Shown: in pieces, positions 1 through 8,038 of the stretch
How positions within the stretch are numbered: position 1 is the first letter of the stretch
Layout: each line of letters begins with the position of its first letter
Source of the DNA: Oceanobacter kriegii DSM 6294
GTDB taxonomy: Bacteria > Pseudomonadota > Gammaproteobacteria > Pseudomonadales > Oceanobacteraceae
Direction of reading: 5' to 3'
Length of the DNA: 64,000 bases
NCBI RefSeq assembly: GCF_000422845.1
Contig: NZ_AUGV01000004.1
Span: 372,001-436,000 of the forward strand
Translations under genes and position numbers: made by a program
Notes under the pieces: model-generated
What the model was told of the DNA's origin: nothing
The model's database searches: none
The model's input: the letters and a program-made list of their open reading frames with translations, nothing else

Positions 1-25
1 AACCCTTTCAACGAAGACATTCCCG

Positions 26-1306
26 TTGCCGACACTCTCTGGCGGGCTACTATTAACCACCTGGCTGCTGACTCTGATCTTTGCACTTGGCCTGCTCGAC
101 GCTCGCCTTGAGGCCACGGTATTCGCATGGCTCTATGTGCTGCTGGAATTTCGTAACCTGAAGCCCAAACAACGCAAACCGATATCCGCCCTCTTGATTG
201 GCGGTATCGGCTTTAGTGCGCTGAGCCTTTGGCATACCGGCGACATCGACCTGCTGGCGCTCGGTTCCGAGCACCTGATGCTGGTGATGCTGCTTACCTC
301 GGTGAACTTCATTCGGCTGGCCACCCGCCTGTACGCCGGTGAACGTAACAAAGGCGCGAAGAGTTTTATCGCCACGCTGACTGGTATGCACCTGTTTTCC
401 TCGGTGGCCAATTTCTCGTCGCTGTTGTTGGTCGGCGATCAGATTCGTCGTCCGGCTGTCGCTGGTCAGGCCGAACCGACCACACCCAGCCAAAGTTCGT
501 TGTCGTACATATTGCTGAGCCGCGGTTTTGCACTGGCGATTTTCTGGTCGCCGTTCCTCAGTATGATTCCGCTGGTGTTACATCAGTTACCCGATGTGAA
601 CATGGCTGCCGTCTATCCCTGGGCCATTGGCATCGTCGTATTTGCATTGTTGTTTACGCTGCTCGAAAGCCGTCTGCGCTACGGCAAGGAACTGGCCGAA
701 TATCAGGGCTACCCAATGAAGCCCACCACCCTGATGCTGCCTGCGGTATTGATCGGCACCTTATTGGTTGCCCACCAGCTGTTCCCGAATACCGCCATGC
801 TGGTGCTGGTATCCATCATTGCCGTCACCGTGCCGCTGTTATTAATGATTGCAACCCAGCCGTTGCAGGAAAGCAGCAAGCGGGTTGGCAATCTGGTGAC
901 GAATGTTTTGCCTAACGCTCGTCCGGAAATATCCCTGTTTCTGGCCGCCGGTTTTCTGGCGGCTGCGGTCAAAAGCACCATCAGCGCCGGGCTGATCCCG
1001 TCACCGGTCGAACACACCAATGCGCTGGTTGCCAGTCTCGGGATTCATCAGTTTGCCGTGGTTGCCATCTTCGGTGGCTTGCTGGCACAAGCCACAACAA
1101 CCCCAACACTGATGGCTGTGGCGTATATGGTCGGTGTGTCGCTGTCGATGTCGAGTTCGGTATTCAGTGGCTCCAACTTCATTCTTCAGGGTCAATACGG
1201 CATCCGAAACCGCGATGTGTACCGCGATAATATGCCCTACTCCATTGTAGTGTTGGCCTTCAGCACCCTGCTGTTATTTGTGATGGAGGCCAATGGTGTT
1301 CAATAA
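26..1306 (+). CDS. Polytopic inner-membrane protein, possible transporter (start uncertain)
   Basis: The 426-residue product is almost entirely hydrophobic, with roughly eleven likely membrane-spanning stretches and only short loops. I do not recognise the family; the layout (two halves of helices around a central polar region near residues 215-235) resembles anion or organic-acid permeases. The position marked is a TTG codon, but the frame stays open to the left edge of the window, so the true start may lie outside. It ends 100 bases before the chosen hpaR start and runs in the same direction, which makes an uptake or efflux role for an aromatic acid plausible but unproven. Confidence 0.6.
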   Translation: MPTLSGGLLLTTWLLTLIFALGLLDARLEATVFAWLYVLLEFRNLKPKQRKPISALLIGGIGFSALSLWHTGDIDLLALGSEHLMLVMLLTSVNFIRLATRLYAGERNKGAKSFIATLTGMHLFSSVANFSSLLLVGDQIRRPAVAGQAEPTTPSQSSLSYILLSRGFALAIFWSPFLSMIPLVLHQLPDVNMAAVYPWAIGIVVFALLFTLLESRLRYGKELAEYQGYPMKPTTLMLPAVLIGTLLVAHQLFPNTAMLVLVSIIAVTVPLLLMIATQPLQESSKRVGNLVTNVLPNARPEISLFLAAGFLAAAVKSTISAGLIPSPVEHTNALVASLGIHQFAVVAIFGGLLAQATTTPTLMAVAYMVGVSLSMSSSVFSGSNFILQGQYGIRNRDVYRDNMPYSIVVLAFSTLLLFVMEANGVQ

Positions 1307-1409
1307 TCTGTCTGAGCAGCCCGGTGCCGGGTCAAACGCTCCATCAAAGAACGCACCCAATACCGCAGAGCCAATCGTCAAAAAAAGTTGCCCCAAGGAA
1401 GCCATCAAC

Positions 1410-1832
1410 ATGCGTACGTTCCACGACTCCATCCCGCTCAAGCTACTGCGTGCGAGAGAATCCACCATGGCATTCTTTCGGCCGATCCTGCAGGAAATCG
1501 GTCTGACCGAACAGCAATGGCGGGTGATCCGGGCACTGAATGAATACGAAGAACTGGAGTCCAAACAGCTGGCAGAAATTTGCTGCATCCTCAGCCCCAG
1601 CCTTACCGGCATTCTCAATCGACTGGAAACCAGCGGCTTTATCAAACGTCGAAAATCCACTGAAGATCAGCGCCGTATGCTGATCAGCCTGACGGATGGC
1701 ACCAAAAAGATGTTTGAAGAAGTCAGCCCACGACTGGAACAACGTTACGCCTCCATTACCGATCAAATGACTCCGGAAAAAGTCGCGCTGCTGCACGAAC
1801 TGCTCGACGACATCATCAAAATGGAGCCATGA
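1410..1832 (+). CDS. hpaR: HpaR, MarR-family repressor of homoprotocatechuate catabolism
   Basis: The 140-residue protein is a winged-helix MarR regulator that matches E. coli HpaR along its length: HDSIPLKLLRARE near the start, LTEQQWRVIRAL at residues 33-44, CCILSPSLTGILNRLE in the recognition-helix region, and DQRRMLISLT in the wing. HpaR represses the meta-cleavage operon for 4-hydroxyphenylacetate and is released by aromatic effectors. I chose the ATG at 1410 because AAGGAAG lies about 9 bases upstream and the length equals that of E. coli HpaR; the longer frame from 1293 would overlap the preceding gene. Two identical palindromes downstream at 1986-2019 are candidate operators. Confidence 0.9.
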   Translation: MRTFHDSIPLKLLRARESTMAFFRPILQEIGLTEQQWRVIRALNEYEELESKQLAEICCILSPSLTGILNRLETSGFIKRRKSTEDQRRMLISLTDGTKKMFEEVSPRLEQRYASITDQMTPEKVALLHELLDDIIKMEP

Positions 1833-1985
1833 AGCGGCTCGCCACCTGAAACACGGGTGATTTGTCTCTGCCAGATCACCCTGCTCATCACTTCCCCCGC
1901 CACTCAAAACTGACCTGTCTCAACCCCTCTTCTGACCTAACTCAATCCCGGTGATTGTTCGGCTAATCGTTGCGCTGGCACTAGA

Positions 1986-2019
1986 TAACATGTTAAATAT
2001 ATTTTTAATTAACATGTTA
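1986..2019 (+). promoter_or_regulatory. Twin palindromic operator, candidate HpaR site
   Basis: The 10-base palindrome TAACATGTTA occurs twice, at 1986-1995 and 2010-2019, with starts 24 bases apart and an AT-rich spacer. It sits in the 228-base gap between hpaR and the next gene, where a promoter for the downstream catabolic genes should be. Paired palindromes of this kind are typical MarR-dimer targets. Assigning them to HpaR is inference from position. Confidence 0.55.
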
Positions 2020-2060
2020 ACTTTGTTTTAAAGCACCCAATAACAATAATCGGTAACCCA

Positions 2061-2531
2061 ATGACCACCAGCCATCTGTTGCACGAACTCAGCGAAGACG
2101 CCGCACTAACGATGCTCAGTGCCGTCCGGGCACATGCACAGCAACTCGGCGTGGCTGTGTGTATAGCCATTGTTGGCCCGCAGGGGCTGCCAATCCTGCG
2201 TTTTCGCATGCAGGGGGCACCGCTGCACTCGGCCGAATACGCCGACGACAAAGCCTACACCGCCGCCAGCTTCAAACGCCCCACTCACCAATGGGACGAA
2301 CGACTGGAAGCTCATCCCAAGGTACAGCAAGCCCTCGCAGGCCACCCCCGCATGTTGATGCTGGGCGGTGGCGTACCGGTATTGATGCCGATAACCGATC
2401 CTGCGGAAACCGGGATAACCAACGACGTATTGCTGGGTGCCATTGGCGTGTCCGGCGCGTCGGTCGAACAAGACATTCAATGTGCAGAAGCCGCCATCGC
2501 CGCCCTGAGAGCACTGGCGCCAAATACCTAA
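2061..2531 (+). CDS. GlcG/HbpS-family heme-binding-like protein
   Basis: This 156-residue protein has the GlcG/HbpS (DUF336) pattern: an N-terminal helix, AVCIAIVGPQGLPILRFRM, a middle segment with DDKAYTAASFKRPTH, a glycine-rich MLMLGGGVPVL and a C-terminal GAIGVSG followed by an alanine-rich helix. Family members bind heme or act as small accessory proteins in oxidative and glycolate operons. It is the first gene after the twin palindromes, and the aldehyde dehydrogenase starts 35 bases downstream, so the two are probably co-transcribed. Its biochemical role in aromatic degradation is unknown. No signal peptide is seen, so it should be cytoplasmic. Confidence 0.8.
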   Translation: MTTSHLLHELSEDAALTMLSAVRAHAQQLGVAVCIAIVGPQGLPILRFRMQGAPLHSAEYADDKAYTAASFKRPTHQWDERLEAHPKVQQALAGHPRMLMLGGGVPVLMPITDPAETGITNDVLLGAIGVSGASVEQDIQCAEAAIAALRALAPNT

Positions 2532-2566
2532 CAACAATCAACGAATACACCTCCCGGAGATCACTC

Positions 2567-4000
2567 ATGTTGCAGGCCTCTTACCCTTACTACCTCGCCA
2601 ACGAGGCGGTAAGCCCAAATCAGGAACTGGAAGTCAAAAACAAATACACGGGCGAGGTCGCTACCCGCGTGGCCATGGCCGACGTTGACGCCATTGACCA
2701 GGCGATTCAGGCGGCTGTGGAAGCCACCGAAGCGTGCCGCAAGATGCCAGCCTATAAGCGTCAGGAAATAATCTACCACTGCGTGCGTCGCTTCGAAGAA
2801 CGCTTTGAAGAAATTGCCCAGGCCCTGTGTATGGAAGCGGGCAAGCCGATCAAAGACGCCCGTGGCGAAGTCACCCGTCTGATCGACACCTTCAAGATCG
2901 CCGCTGAAGAAGCCACCCGTATCTACGGCGAAGTGGTGCCAATGGACATCAGCCCACGCGCCAAGGGTTACACCGGCCAGTGGAAGCGCGTGCCGATTGG
3001 CCCTTGCTCATTTATTTCACCGTTCAACTTCCCGCTCAACCTGGCCGCCCACAAGGTGGCTCCGGCGCTGGCGGCTGGCTGTCCGTTCATTCTGAAGCCT
3101 GCGTCACTGACGCCCGTTGGTGCACTGATCATTGGTGAAATTCTGGCCGAAACCGACCTGCCAAAAGGTGCGTTCTCGATTCTGCCGTGTCACCGCGATG
3201 GCGCTGACCTGTTCACCACCGACGACCGCCTCAAGCTGCTGAGCTTCACCGGCTCCCCTGAGGTGGGCTGGGCACTGAAAGCCAAAGCGGGCAAGAAGCC
3301 TGTGGTACTGGAACTGGGTGGCAACGCCGCGTGTGTGGTTGACGAAGGCACCGACCTCGACGACGCCGTGCAACGCATCGTCTTTGGCGCTTACTACCAG
3401 TCTGGCCAGAGCTGCATTTCGGTGCAGCGCATCATGGTTCACGAAAGCCTGTACGACGATGCCAAACAGCGTCTGACCGCTGCGGTTGGCGCACTGGTGC
3501 ATGGCGACCCGGCCGACGAAAACACCTTCATTGGCCCGATGATCTCCGAGAAAGAAGCCACCCGTCTGCACAACTGGGTCGTCGAAGCTCGTGAAGCCGG
3601 TGCCACGGTACTGTGTGGTGGCGAACGTGACGGCGCCATGTTGCAAGCCACACTGCTGGCCGATTGCACCTCCGATATGAACGTCAACACTCAGGAAGCT
3701 TTTGGCCCGGTCGCCATTCTGAGCAAGTTCTCGGATTTCGACGCCGCACTGAAAGAAGTTAACAACTCCGACTTCGGCCTGCAGGCGGGCATTTTCACCC
3801 GTGACATTTACAAGGCCCAGAAAGCCTGGGACGAGCTGGATGTTGGCGGCGTGATCATCGGCGATGTACCCAGCTGGCGCGTTGACCACATGCCATACGG
3901 CGGCGTGAAGGATTCCGGTGTTGGTCGTGAAGGCGTGCGCTACGCCATCGAAGACATGACCGAACTGCGCATGATGGTACTGCGCGACCCTAACGCCTGA
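2567..4000 (+). CDS. NAD(P)-dependent aldehyde dehydrogenase
   Basis: A 477-residue aldehyde dehydrogenase superfamily enzyme, cytosolic, oxidising an aldehyde to its acid. Visible are SPFNFPLNL (the oxyanion and cofactor region), FTGSPEVG for NAD(P) binding, the general base Glu249 in LELGGN, and the nucleophile Cys283 in SGQSCISVQR. It resembles the lactaldehyde, phosphonoacetaldehyde and GapN-like branch more than E. coli HpaE, so I do not call it 5-carboxymethyl-2-hydroxymuconate-semialdehyde dehydrogenase. In this cluster 4-hydroxyphenylacetaldehyde is a possible substrate. The start is the ATG with GGAGA 6 bases upstream; a longer frame from 2159 covers the GlcG-like gene and is not credible. 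Confidence 0.9.
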   Translation: MLQASYPYYLANEAVSPNQELEVKNKYTGEVATRVAMADVDAIDQAIQAAVEATEACRKMPAYKRQEIIYHCVRRFEERFEEIAQALCMEAGKPIKDARGEVTRLIDTFKIAAEEATRIYGEVVPMDISPRAKGYTGQWKRVPIGPCSFISPFNFPLNLAAHKVAPALAAGCPFILKPASLTPVGALIIGEILAETDLPKGAFSILPCHRDGADLFTTDDRLKLLSFTGSPEVGWALKAKAGKKPVVLELGGNAACVVDEGTDLDDAVQRIVFGAYYQSGQSCISVQRIMVHESLYDDAKQRLTAAVGALVHGDPADENTFIGPMISEKEATRLHNWVVEAREAGATVLCGGERDGAMLQATLLADCTSDMNVNTQEAFGPVAILSKFSDFDAALKEVNNSDFGLQAGIFTRDIYKAQKAWDELDVGGVIIGDVPSWRVDHMPYGGVKDSGVGREGVRYAIEDMTELRMMVLRDPNA

Positions 4001-4159
4001 CACCCAATCTGATAACCCAGCTTGATGGGCAACGACTGCAGCGTCCGCTGCAGTCAATCATTTGGCAGCCAGGCTCAAGACCGCGACAGAATTCTCTGAC
4101 AGAGTCTGGCTATACTTGCAGCGGAGCTCAGCTCCCTGCCTGACAAGAGGATAATAACA

Positions 4160-5086
4160 ATGGGCAAACTCGCACTTGCTGCCAAGATCACCCACGTACC
4201 ATCCATGTACCTGTCGGAATTGGACGGCCCACGCAAAGGCTGTCGTCAGGCCGCCATTGATGGCCATAAGGAAATCGACCGCCGTTGCCGTGAACTGGGC
4301 GTCGACACCATCGTTGTGTTCGATACCCACTGGCTGGTGAACGCTGGCTACCACATCAACTGCGCCCCACACTGGGCCGGTACCTACACCAGTAACGAGC
4401 TGCCGCATTTCATCAGCAACATGGAATACGACCTGTACGGTAATCCTGAGCTGGGCAACCTGATGGCCAAGGTCGCCGCCGAGCATGGCGTTGAAGCACT
4501 GGCTCACGATGCCACCACCCTGGCACCGGAATACGGCACTCTGGTACCCATGCGCTACATGAACGCAGACAATCACTACAAGGTGATTTGTGTGTCTGCG
4601 CTGTGCCAGGTGCACTACCTCAACGACAGTGCACGTCTGGGCTGGGCATTCCGCGAAGCCATTGAAAAACACTACGACGGCACCGTCGCCATTCTCGCAT
4701 CCGGCTCACTATCACACCGCTTTGCCCAAAACGGCCAGGCACCAGGTTTCTCCGACAAGATCTGGAGCCCGATGCTGGAAACCATGGACAACGAAGTGGT
4801 ACGTATGTGGGAAAACGGCGACTGGAAAACCTTCTGCGACATGCTGCCGGAATACGCCGCCAAAGGTCACGGTGAAGGCTTTATGCACGACACCGCCATG
4901 CTGCTGGGCGCACTGGGCTGGTCGGAATACACCGGCAAGACCGAAGTCATCACACCACTGTTTGGCAGCTCCGGTACTGGCCAGATCAACGCCATCATGC
5001 CGGTAACCGACGTTACCGGTGTGGCCGTACCGAAGGCCCAGGCATCACAGCAGAAAGAGCTGGCTTACGGCGAAAGCCGGTTGTGA
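4160..5086 (+). CDS. hpaD: 3,4-dihydroxyphenylacetate 2,3-dioxygenase
   Basis: The 308-residue protein opens with MGKLALAAKITHVPSMYLSE, nearly identical to E. coli HpaD, and keeps long matches such as GCRQAAIDGHKEI, FDTHWLVN, EYGTLVPMRYMN and ASGSLSHRF. It belongs to the LigB-type class III extradiol dioxygenases, which use Fe(II) (or Mn) held by two His and one Glu to open homoprotocatechuate to 5-carboxymethyl-2-hydroxymuconate semialdehyde. The C-terminus is about 25 residues longer than in E. coli, ending in a polar tail. AGAGGA precedes the ATG. This is the ring-cleavage step for the hydroxylase encoded downstream. Confidence 0.96.
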   Translation: MGKLALAAKITHVPSMYLSELDGPRKGCRQAAIDGHKEIDRRCRELGVDTIVVFDTHWLVNAGYHINCAPHWAGTYTSNELPHFISNMEYDLYGNPELGNLMAKVAAEHGVEALAHDATTLAPEYGTLVPMRYMNADNHYKVICVSALCQVHYLNDSARLGWAFREAIEKHYDGTVAILASGSLSHRFAQNGQAPGFSDKIWSPMLETMDNEVVRMWENGDWKTFCDMLPEYAAKGHGEGFMHDTAMLLGALGWSEYTGKTEVITPLFGSSGTGQINAIMPVTDVTGVAVPKAQASQQKELAYGESRL

Positions 5087-5170
5087 TTTTAAAGTCTGGC
5101 GACGGGAGCTGGGCGTCTGGTGCTTGAAGTCAGACCTCTAATACAAAAACGGGCACCTGAGATCCCTCCT

Positions 5171-5195
5171 GGCTCCCACGCTCTGCGTGGGAGCC
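5171..5195. repeat. Intergenic REP-like palindrome
   Basis: An 11-base arm (GGCTCCCACGC) and its exact complement surround a 3-base loop, giving a perfect 25-base hairpin. It lies between hpaD and the hydroxylase oxygenase gene. Short palindromes of this CCCACGC...GCGTGGG type recur as intergenic repeats in pseudomonads and related bacteria; copy number here cannot be judged from one window. Confidence 0.5.
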
Positions 5196-5284
5196 AACAT
5201 CGTTGGCTTTGCCACTTTGGACATGGGAATGAAAAACCAAGCCAGCATCGGCAGTACAACATGGCGAGAATGCATCGCTTAACC

Positions 5285-5310
5285 AAGGGCTTATCACTAG
5301 CCCTTTTTTG
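5285..5310 (+). terminator. Rho-independent terminator after hpaD
   Basis: A 7-base-pair stem AAGGGCT / AGCCCTT with a 7-base loop is followed by a run of T. It lies 199 bases after the hpaD stop, before the hydroxylase gene, so the two genes are probably separate transcripts. Confidence 0.7.
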
Positions 5311-5488
5311 TGTCCGCAGGAAACGCTTGTTGCTTTCCCATCTGCCCAAACTCCCTCCACCCCAAATCCGTCTGCCCAAACTCCAGCCACCCAAAATTCA
5401 TTGCTACCAAGCACTGGAGAAAAGTGCCATTTTTAACGAGAAAACGTCATGTTCTCGCCCACCCGCACTGGCAATAATGCCGTCATCG

Positions 5489-5522
5489 ATGCAGAACACA
5501 CTCCGGACGCGGAGTTCTGCAT
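5489..5522 (+). promoter_or_regulatory. Leader hairpin upstream of the hydroxylase gene
   Basis: ATGCAGAA and TTCTGCAT pair, with an inner stem CTCCG / CGGAG and a four-base bulge. There is no T-run, so it is unlikely to be a terminator. It lies about 60 bases before the oxygenase start codon and could be part of a structured 5' leader or a protein-binding site. Confidence 0.35.
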
Positions 5523-5546
5523 GGCTAACGTTGCAAGGGCCCAGCA

Positions 5547-5578
5547 ACGCCTTAATCAAAAAAATAGTTAAAAGGCGT
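5547..5578 (+). promoter_or_regulatory. Hairpin burying the ribosome-binding site of the hydroxylase
   Basis: ACGCCTT (5547-5553) is the exact complement of AAGGCGT (5572-5578). The AAGG within the right arm is the only good ribosome-binding site for the ATG at 5584, so folding would hide it. The AT-rich loop also holds TTAA half-sites like those of the cluster's candidate operators, so a DNA-level operator is an alternative reading. Confidence 0.4.
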
Positions 5579-5583
5579 AGACC

Positions 5584-6750
5584 ATGACCACTTCAAACCC
5601 AATGCTTTCCAGGCTGCAGGAAATCCTGCCAGCCATTCGTGCCAACGCTTCCAAAGCCGAAGAGCTGCGCATGATCCCCCAAGAAAACATCGACATGCTG
5701 CACGGCATTGGCCTGAACCGCGCGTTCCTGCCAAAAGCCTTCGGCGGTCTGGAAATGTCACTGCCGGAATTCACCGACTGCATCGCCGCATTGGCCGGTG
5801 CCTGCTGCTCTACTGCCTGGGGTTACAGCTTGCTGTGCACCCACAACCACCAGATTTCCATGTTCTCGAAAGAAACCCAGAACGAAATCTGGGGTGAGAA
5901 CCCGGACGTGGTTGCCTCTTCTTCCATCGCCCCATTTGGCAAGTACGAAGAAACCGAAGGCGGCATCATTTTCACCGGCGACATGAAGTGGAGCTCTGGA
6001 GTTGACCACGCCGACTGGATCATCGTTGGCCTGAACCGCATGGTGAACGACGAGAAAATCTACAGCTTCGCCATCATTCCAAAGACCGAATTCACCATCA
6101 TCGACGACTGGCACGCCGCCGGTATGTGCGGCTCTGGTACCAAGACTGCTCGTATCGAAGGAGTGTTTGTTCCCGAGCGTCGCATTCAGGCCGCCAAGGA
6201 CATGATGGAAGGTCGTCACGTTGGCCGTGAGTTGTACCCGGACAGCAAGATCTACCACACCCCTTACCGCCCATACTTCGCCTGTGGTTTCGCCGCCATG
6301 AGCCTTGGCGTTGCCGAACGCATGATCGACGTGTATCAGGACATCACCAAAAACCGCGTGCGAGCTTATACCGGTGCCAAAGTGGCAGGTTCCGTGGCGC
6401 CAGTGTTGCGTATTGCCGAGTCCTATCAGCAAGTCTGTGCTGCCCGTGCCTATCTGGAAAAAACCTGGAACGAGCACAAGGAATACGGCGAGCGTCACGA
6501 ATACCCGGACCGCTACACCCTGGCTCACTGGCGTACCAACCAGGCCTACGCCATCAAGATGTGTGTAGAAGCCGTTAACCGTCTGTGGGCGGTGATGGGT
6601 GGTTCCAACTGGTACAACGATCGTGAAGGCCAGCGTCTGTGGCGCGAATCCAACATGACCGCGGCTCACGCCTATACCGACTACGACGTTTGCGCCCAGA
6701 TCATTGGTCGCGAGCTGCTGGGCATGGACCCTGATCCAAGCCTGCTGTGA
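5584..6750 (+). CDS. 4-hydroxyphenylacetate 3-hydroxylase, oxygenase component (C2 type)
   Basis: A 388-residue member of the acyl-CoA-dehydrogenase-fold (group D) flavin monooxygenases, resembling the C2 oxygenase of the Acinetobacter baumannii two-component enzyme. Visible are the N-terminal helical domain (RANASKAEELRMIPQENID), the middle beta-domain with FTGDMKWSSGVDHADW and WHAAGMCGSGT, and a C-terminal four-helix region with GGSNWYNDREGQRLWRE. It takes reduced flavin from the reductase encoded downstream and ortho-hydroxylates 4-hydroxyphenylacetate to homoprotocatechuate, the HpaD substrate. The reductase gene and pathway context support this over an ordinary acyl-CoA dehydrogenase. 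The start codon lies behind a hairpin that may control translation. Confidence 0.88.
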   Translation: MTTSNPMLSRLQEILPAIRANASKAEELRMIPQENIDMLHGIGLNRAFLPKAFGGLEMSLPEFTDCIAALAGACCSTAWGYSLLCTHNHQISMFSKETQNEIWGENPDVVASSSIAPFGKYEETEGGIIFTGDMKWSSGVDHADWIIVGLNRMVNDEKIYSFAIIPKTEFTIIDDWHAAGMCGSGTKTARIEGVFVPERRIQAAKDMMEGRHVGRELYPDSKIYHTPYRPYFACGFAAMSLGVAERMIDVYQDITKNRVRAYTGAKVAGSVAPVLRIAESYQQVCAARAYLEKTWNEHKEYGERHEYPDRYTLAHWRTNQAYAIKMCVEAVNRLWAVMGGSNWYNDREGQRLWRESNMTAAHAYTDYDVCAQIIGRELLGMDPDPSLL

Positions 6751-6785
6751 TTTGAAGGTCGGACGTCTGAAGCCAGACATCTGAT

Positions 6786-6818
6786 GCTATGTAGGGTTCG
6801 CAGTATGCCCCCTACATA
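6786..6818. repeat. Intergenic inverted repeat
   Basis: CTATGTAGGG and CCCTACATAG are perfectly complementary 10-base arms around a 13-base loop. The element lies in the gap between the oxygenase and reductase genes. Without a T-run it is better read as a REP-like or mRNA-stabilising hairpin than as a terminator. Confidence 0.45.
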
Positions 6819-6879
6819 GCCACATATAAGCGCACCGCACCAACTACCCAACTTCCAAAAATAATTACCCGGGTCCGTT

Positions 6880-6990
6880 ATGAAATTACTACTGCAACTG
6901 TTTCAACGCCGTCGAGCCACTGTCGCTCAACACCAGAACTTTCAGGCTCCGGCACTGACCAGCGCGATCTTTCTAACGCCCTACCTTTAA
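6880..6990 (+). CDS. Possible 36-residue small protein
   Basis: An ATG-started frame between the oxygenase and reductase genes would give a basic 36-residue peptide beginning MKLLLQLFQRRRATVA. Its TAA overlaps the ribosome-binding site of the reductase gene (AAGGA), so its translation could influence reductase expression. No clear ribosome-binding site precedes it and I recognise no family. It may be chance. Confidence 0.2.
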   Translation: MKLLLQLFQRRRATVAQHQNFQAPALTSAIFLTPYL

Positions 6991-7001
6991 GGATACTCAC
7001 C

Positions 7002-7955
7002 ATGTCTGCTACTGAATTCGATCCAAAAGCGTTTCGCCGCGCACTGGGCAACTTCGCCACCGGCGTTACCGTGATCACCGCCACCACCCCGGACGGCCAA
7101 CAAACCGGCGTGACTGCCAACAGCTTCAACTCGGTATCGCTGGACCCGGCACTGGTGCTGTGGAGCATCATGAAGACCTCCGGCAGCGTTGAGATCTTCG
7201 AAAAAGCCAGCCACTTTGCAGTGAACGTGCTGGCTGCCGACCAGATCAACCTGTCGAACCACTTTGCCCGTCCGTCTGACGACAAGTTTGCCAACATCGA
7301 CTACGAAAAAGGCTTTGGTGACGCGCCACTGCTGCCAGAATGCGCCGCCCGCTTCCAGTGCGAGAACTACCAGCGCATCGACGGTGGTGACCACTGGATT
7401 CTGATCGGTAAAGTCGTTGCCTTTGACGATGTAGGGCGCGCGCCACTGCTGTACCACGGTGGCGCCTACTCTGCGGTTATTCCGCACGCTGGCGTCAAAC
7501 CCAAGCAATCAGAAGCCAGTGAAAGCGGCCAACAAAAGAACGAACAGCGCCTGAACAACAACCTGTATTACCAGATGATCCAGGCGGTTAAACGCTACCA
7601 GGCCAGCTACCAGCCACTGCAGCTGGCCACTGGTCTGCGTACCATCGAAGCCCGCATGATCCTGACCCTGAATGACTTTGGTTCACTGGGCGCAACCGAG
7701 CTGGAACAGCGTATTGGCATGGCCGATCAGGACCTGCACGCTGCACTGGAAACCTTGCAGCGCAAGCAGTGGATCGCGATAGAAACCACTGAAGGAGCCT
7801 CTGACGGCGAAGAAACCCTGTCTCTCACCGATGCCGGTAAAGACCAGGCGGAAACTCTCTGGAAAGTCGCTAACGACCGTCAGCAAGAAGTGTTTGGCCA
7901 ATTCAGCGAAGAGGAACTGGCCACCTTCCACAAGGTGCTGAACGCCGTTAAGTAA
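7002..7955 (+). CDS. 4-hydroxyphenylacetate 3-hydroxylase, flavin reductase component (C1 type) with MarR-like domain
   Basis: A 317-residue fusion. Residues about 8-165 are a flavin reductase-like split-barrel domain (FRRALGNFATGVTVIT, GVTANSFNSVSL), which reduces FMN with NADH. Residues about 185-315 are a winged-helix MarR-like domain (RTIEARMILTLNDFGSLGATELEQRIGMA). The same two-domain layout and length are known for Acinetobacter C1, where 4-hydroxyphenylacetate binding to the MarR-like part speeds flavin reduction. It supplies reduced flavin to the oxygenase encoded upstream. AAGGA lies 8 bases before the ATG. A hairpin and a terminator follow. Confidence 0.93.
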   Translation: MSATEFDPKAFRRALGNFATGVTVITATTPDGQQTGVTANSFNSVSLDPALVLWSIMKTSGSVEIFEKASHFAVNVLAADQINLSNHFARPSDDKFANIDYEKGFGDAPLLPECAARFQCENYQRIDGGDHWILIGKVVAFDDVGRAPLLYHGGAYSAVIPHAGVKPKQSEASESGQQKNEQRLNNNLYYQMIQAVKRYQASYQPLQLATGLRTIEARMILTLNDFGSLGATELEQRIGMADQDLHAALETLQRKQWIAIETTEGASDGEETLSLTDAGKDQAETLWKVANDRQQEVFGQFSEEELATFHKVLNAVK

Positions 7956-7984
7956 ATCTGACATCCATACACTACCTCCCCTTT

Positions 7985-8015
7985 TAGCGCCGGAATTCTC
8001 CAGATACCGGCGCTA
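7985..8015 (+). repeat. Hairpin after the reductase gene
   Basis: TAGCGCCGG and CCGGCGCTA form a perfect 9-base-pair stem around a 13-base loop, 30 bases after the reductase stop. It has no T-run and precedes a standard terminator, so it may protect the transcript 3' end. Confidence 0.5.
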
Positions 8016-8038
8016 CTCGAACGCTCATCTCATCCTTT

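Noticed and set aside
1293-1409. N-terminal extension of hpaR
   Set aside because: It would overlap the upstream gene and adds 39 residues absent from E. coli HpaR; the ATG at 1410 has a strong ribosome-binding site.
2159-2566. N-terminal extension of the first aldehyde dehydrogenase
   Set aside because: It overlaps the GlcG-like gene in another frame and is Arg/Ser-rich; the ATG at 2567 has a good ribosome-binding site and fits the family length.
5120-5587. 155-codon plus frame between hpaD and the hydroxylase gene
   Set aside because: It runs through a REP-like palindrome, a terminator and the leader hairpins, and its product has no recognisable features.
5758-6780. 340-codon minus-strand frame opposite the hydroxylase oxygenase gene
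   Set aside because: The oxygenase is well supported; the antisense product has shadow-like Val/Gly/His composition.
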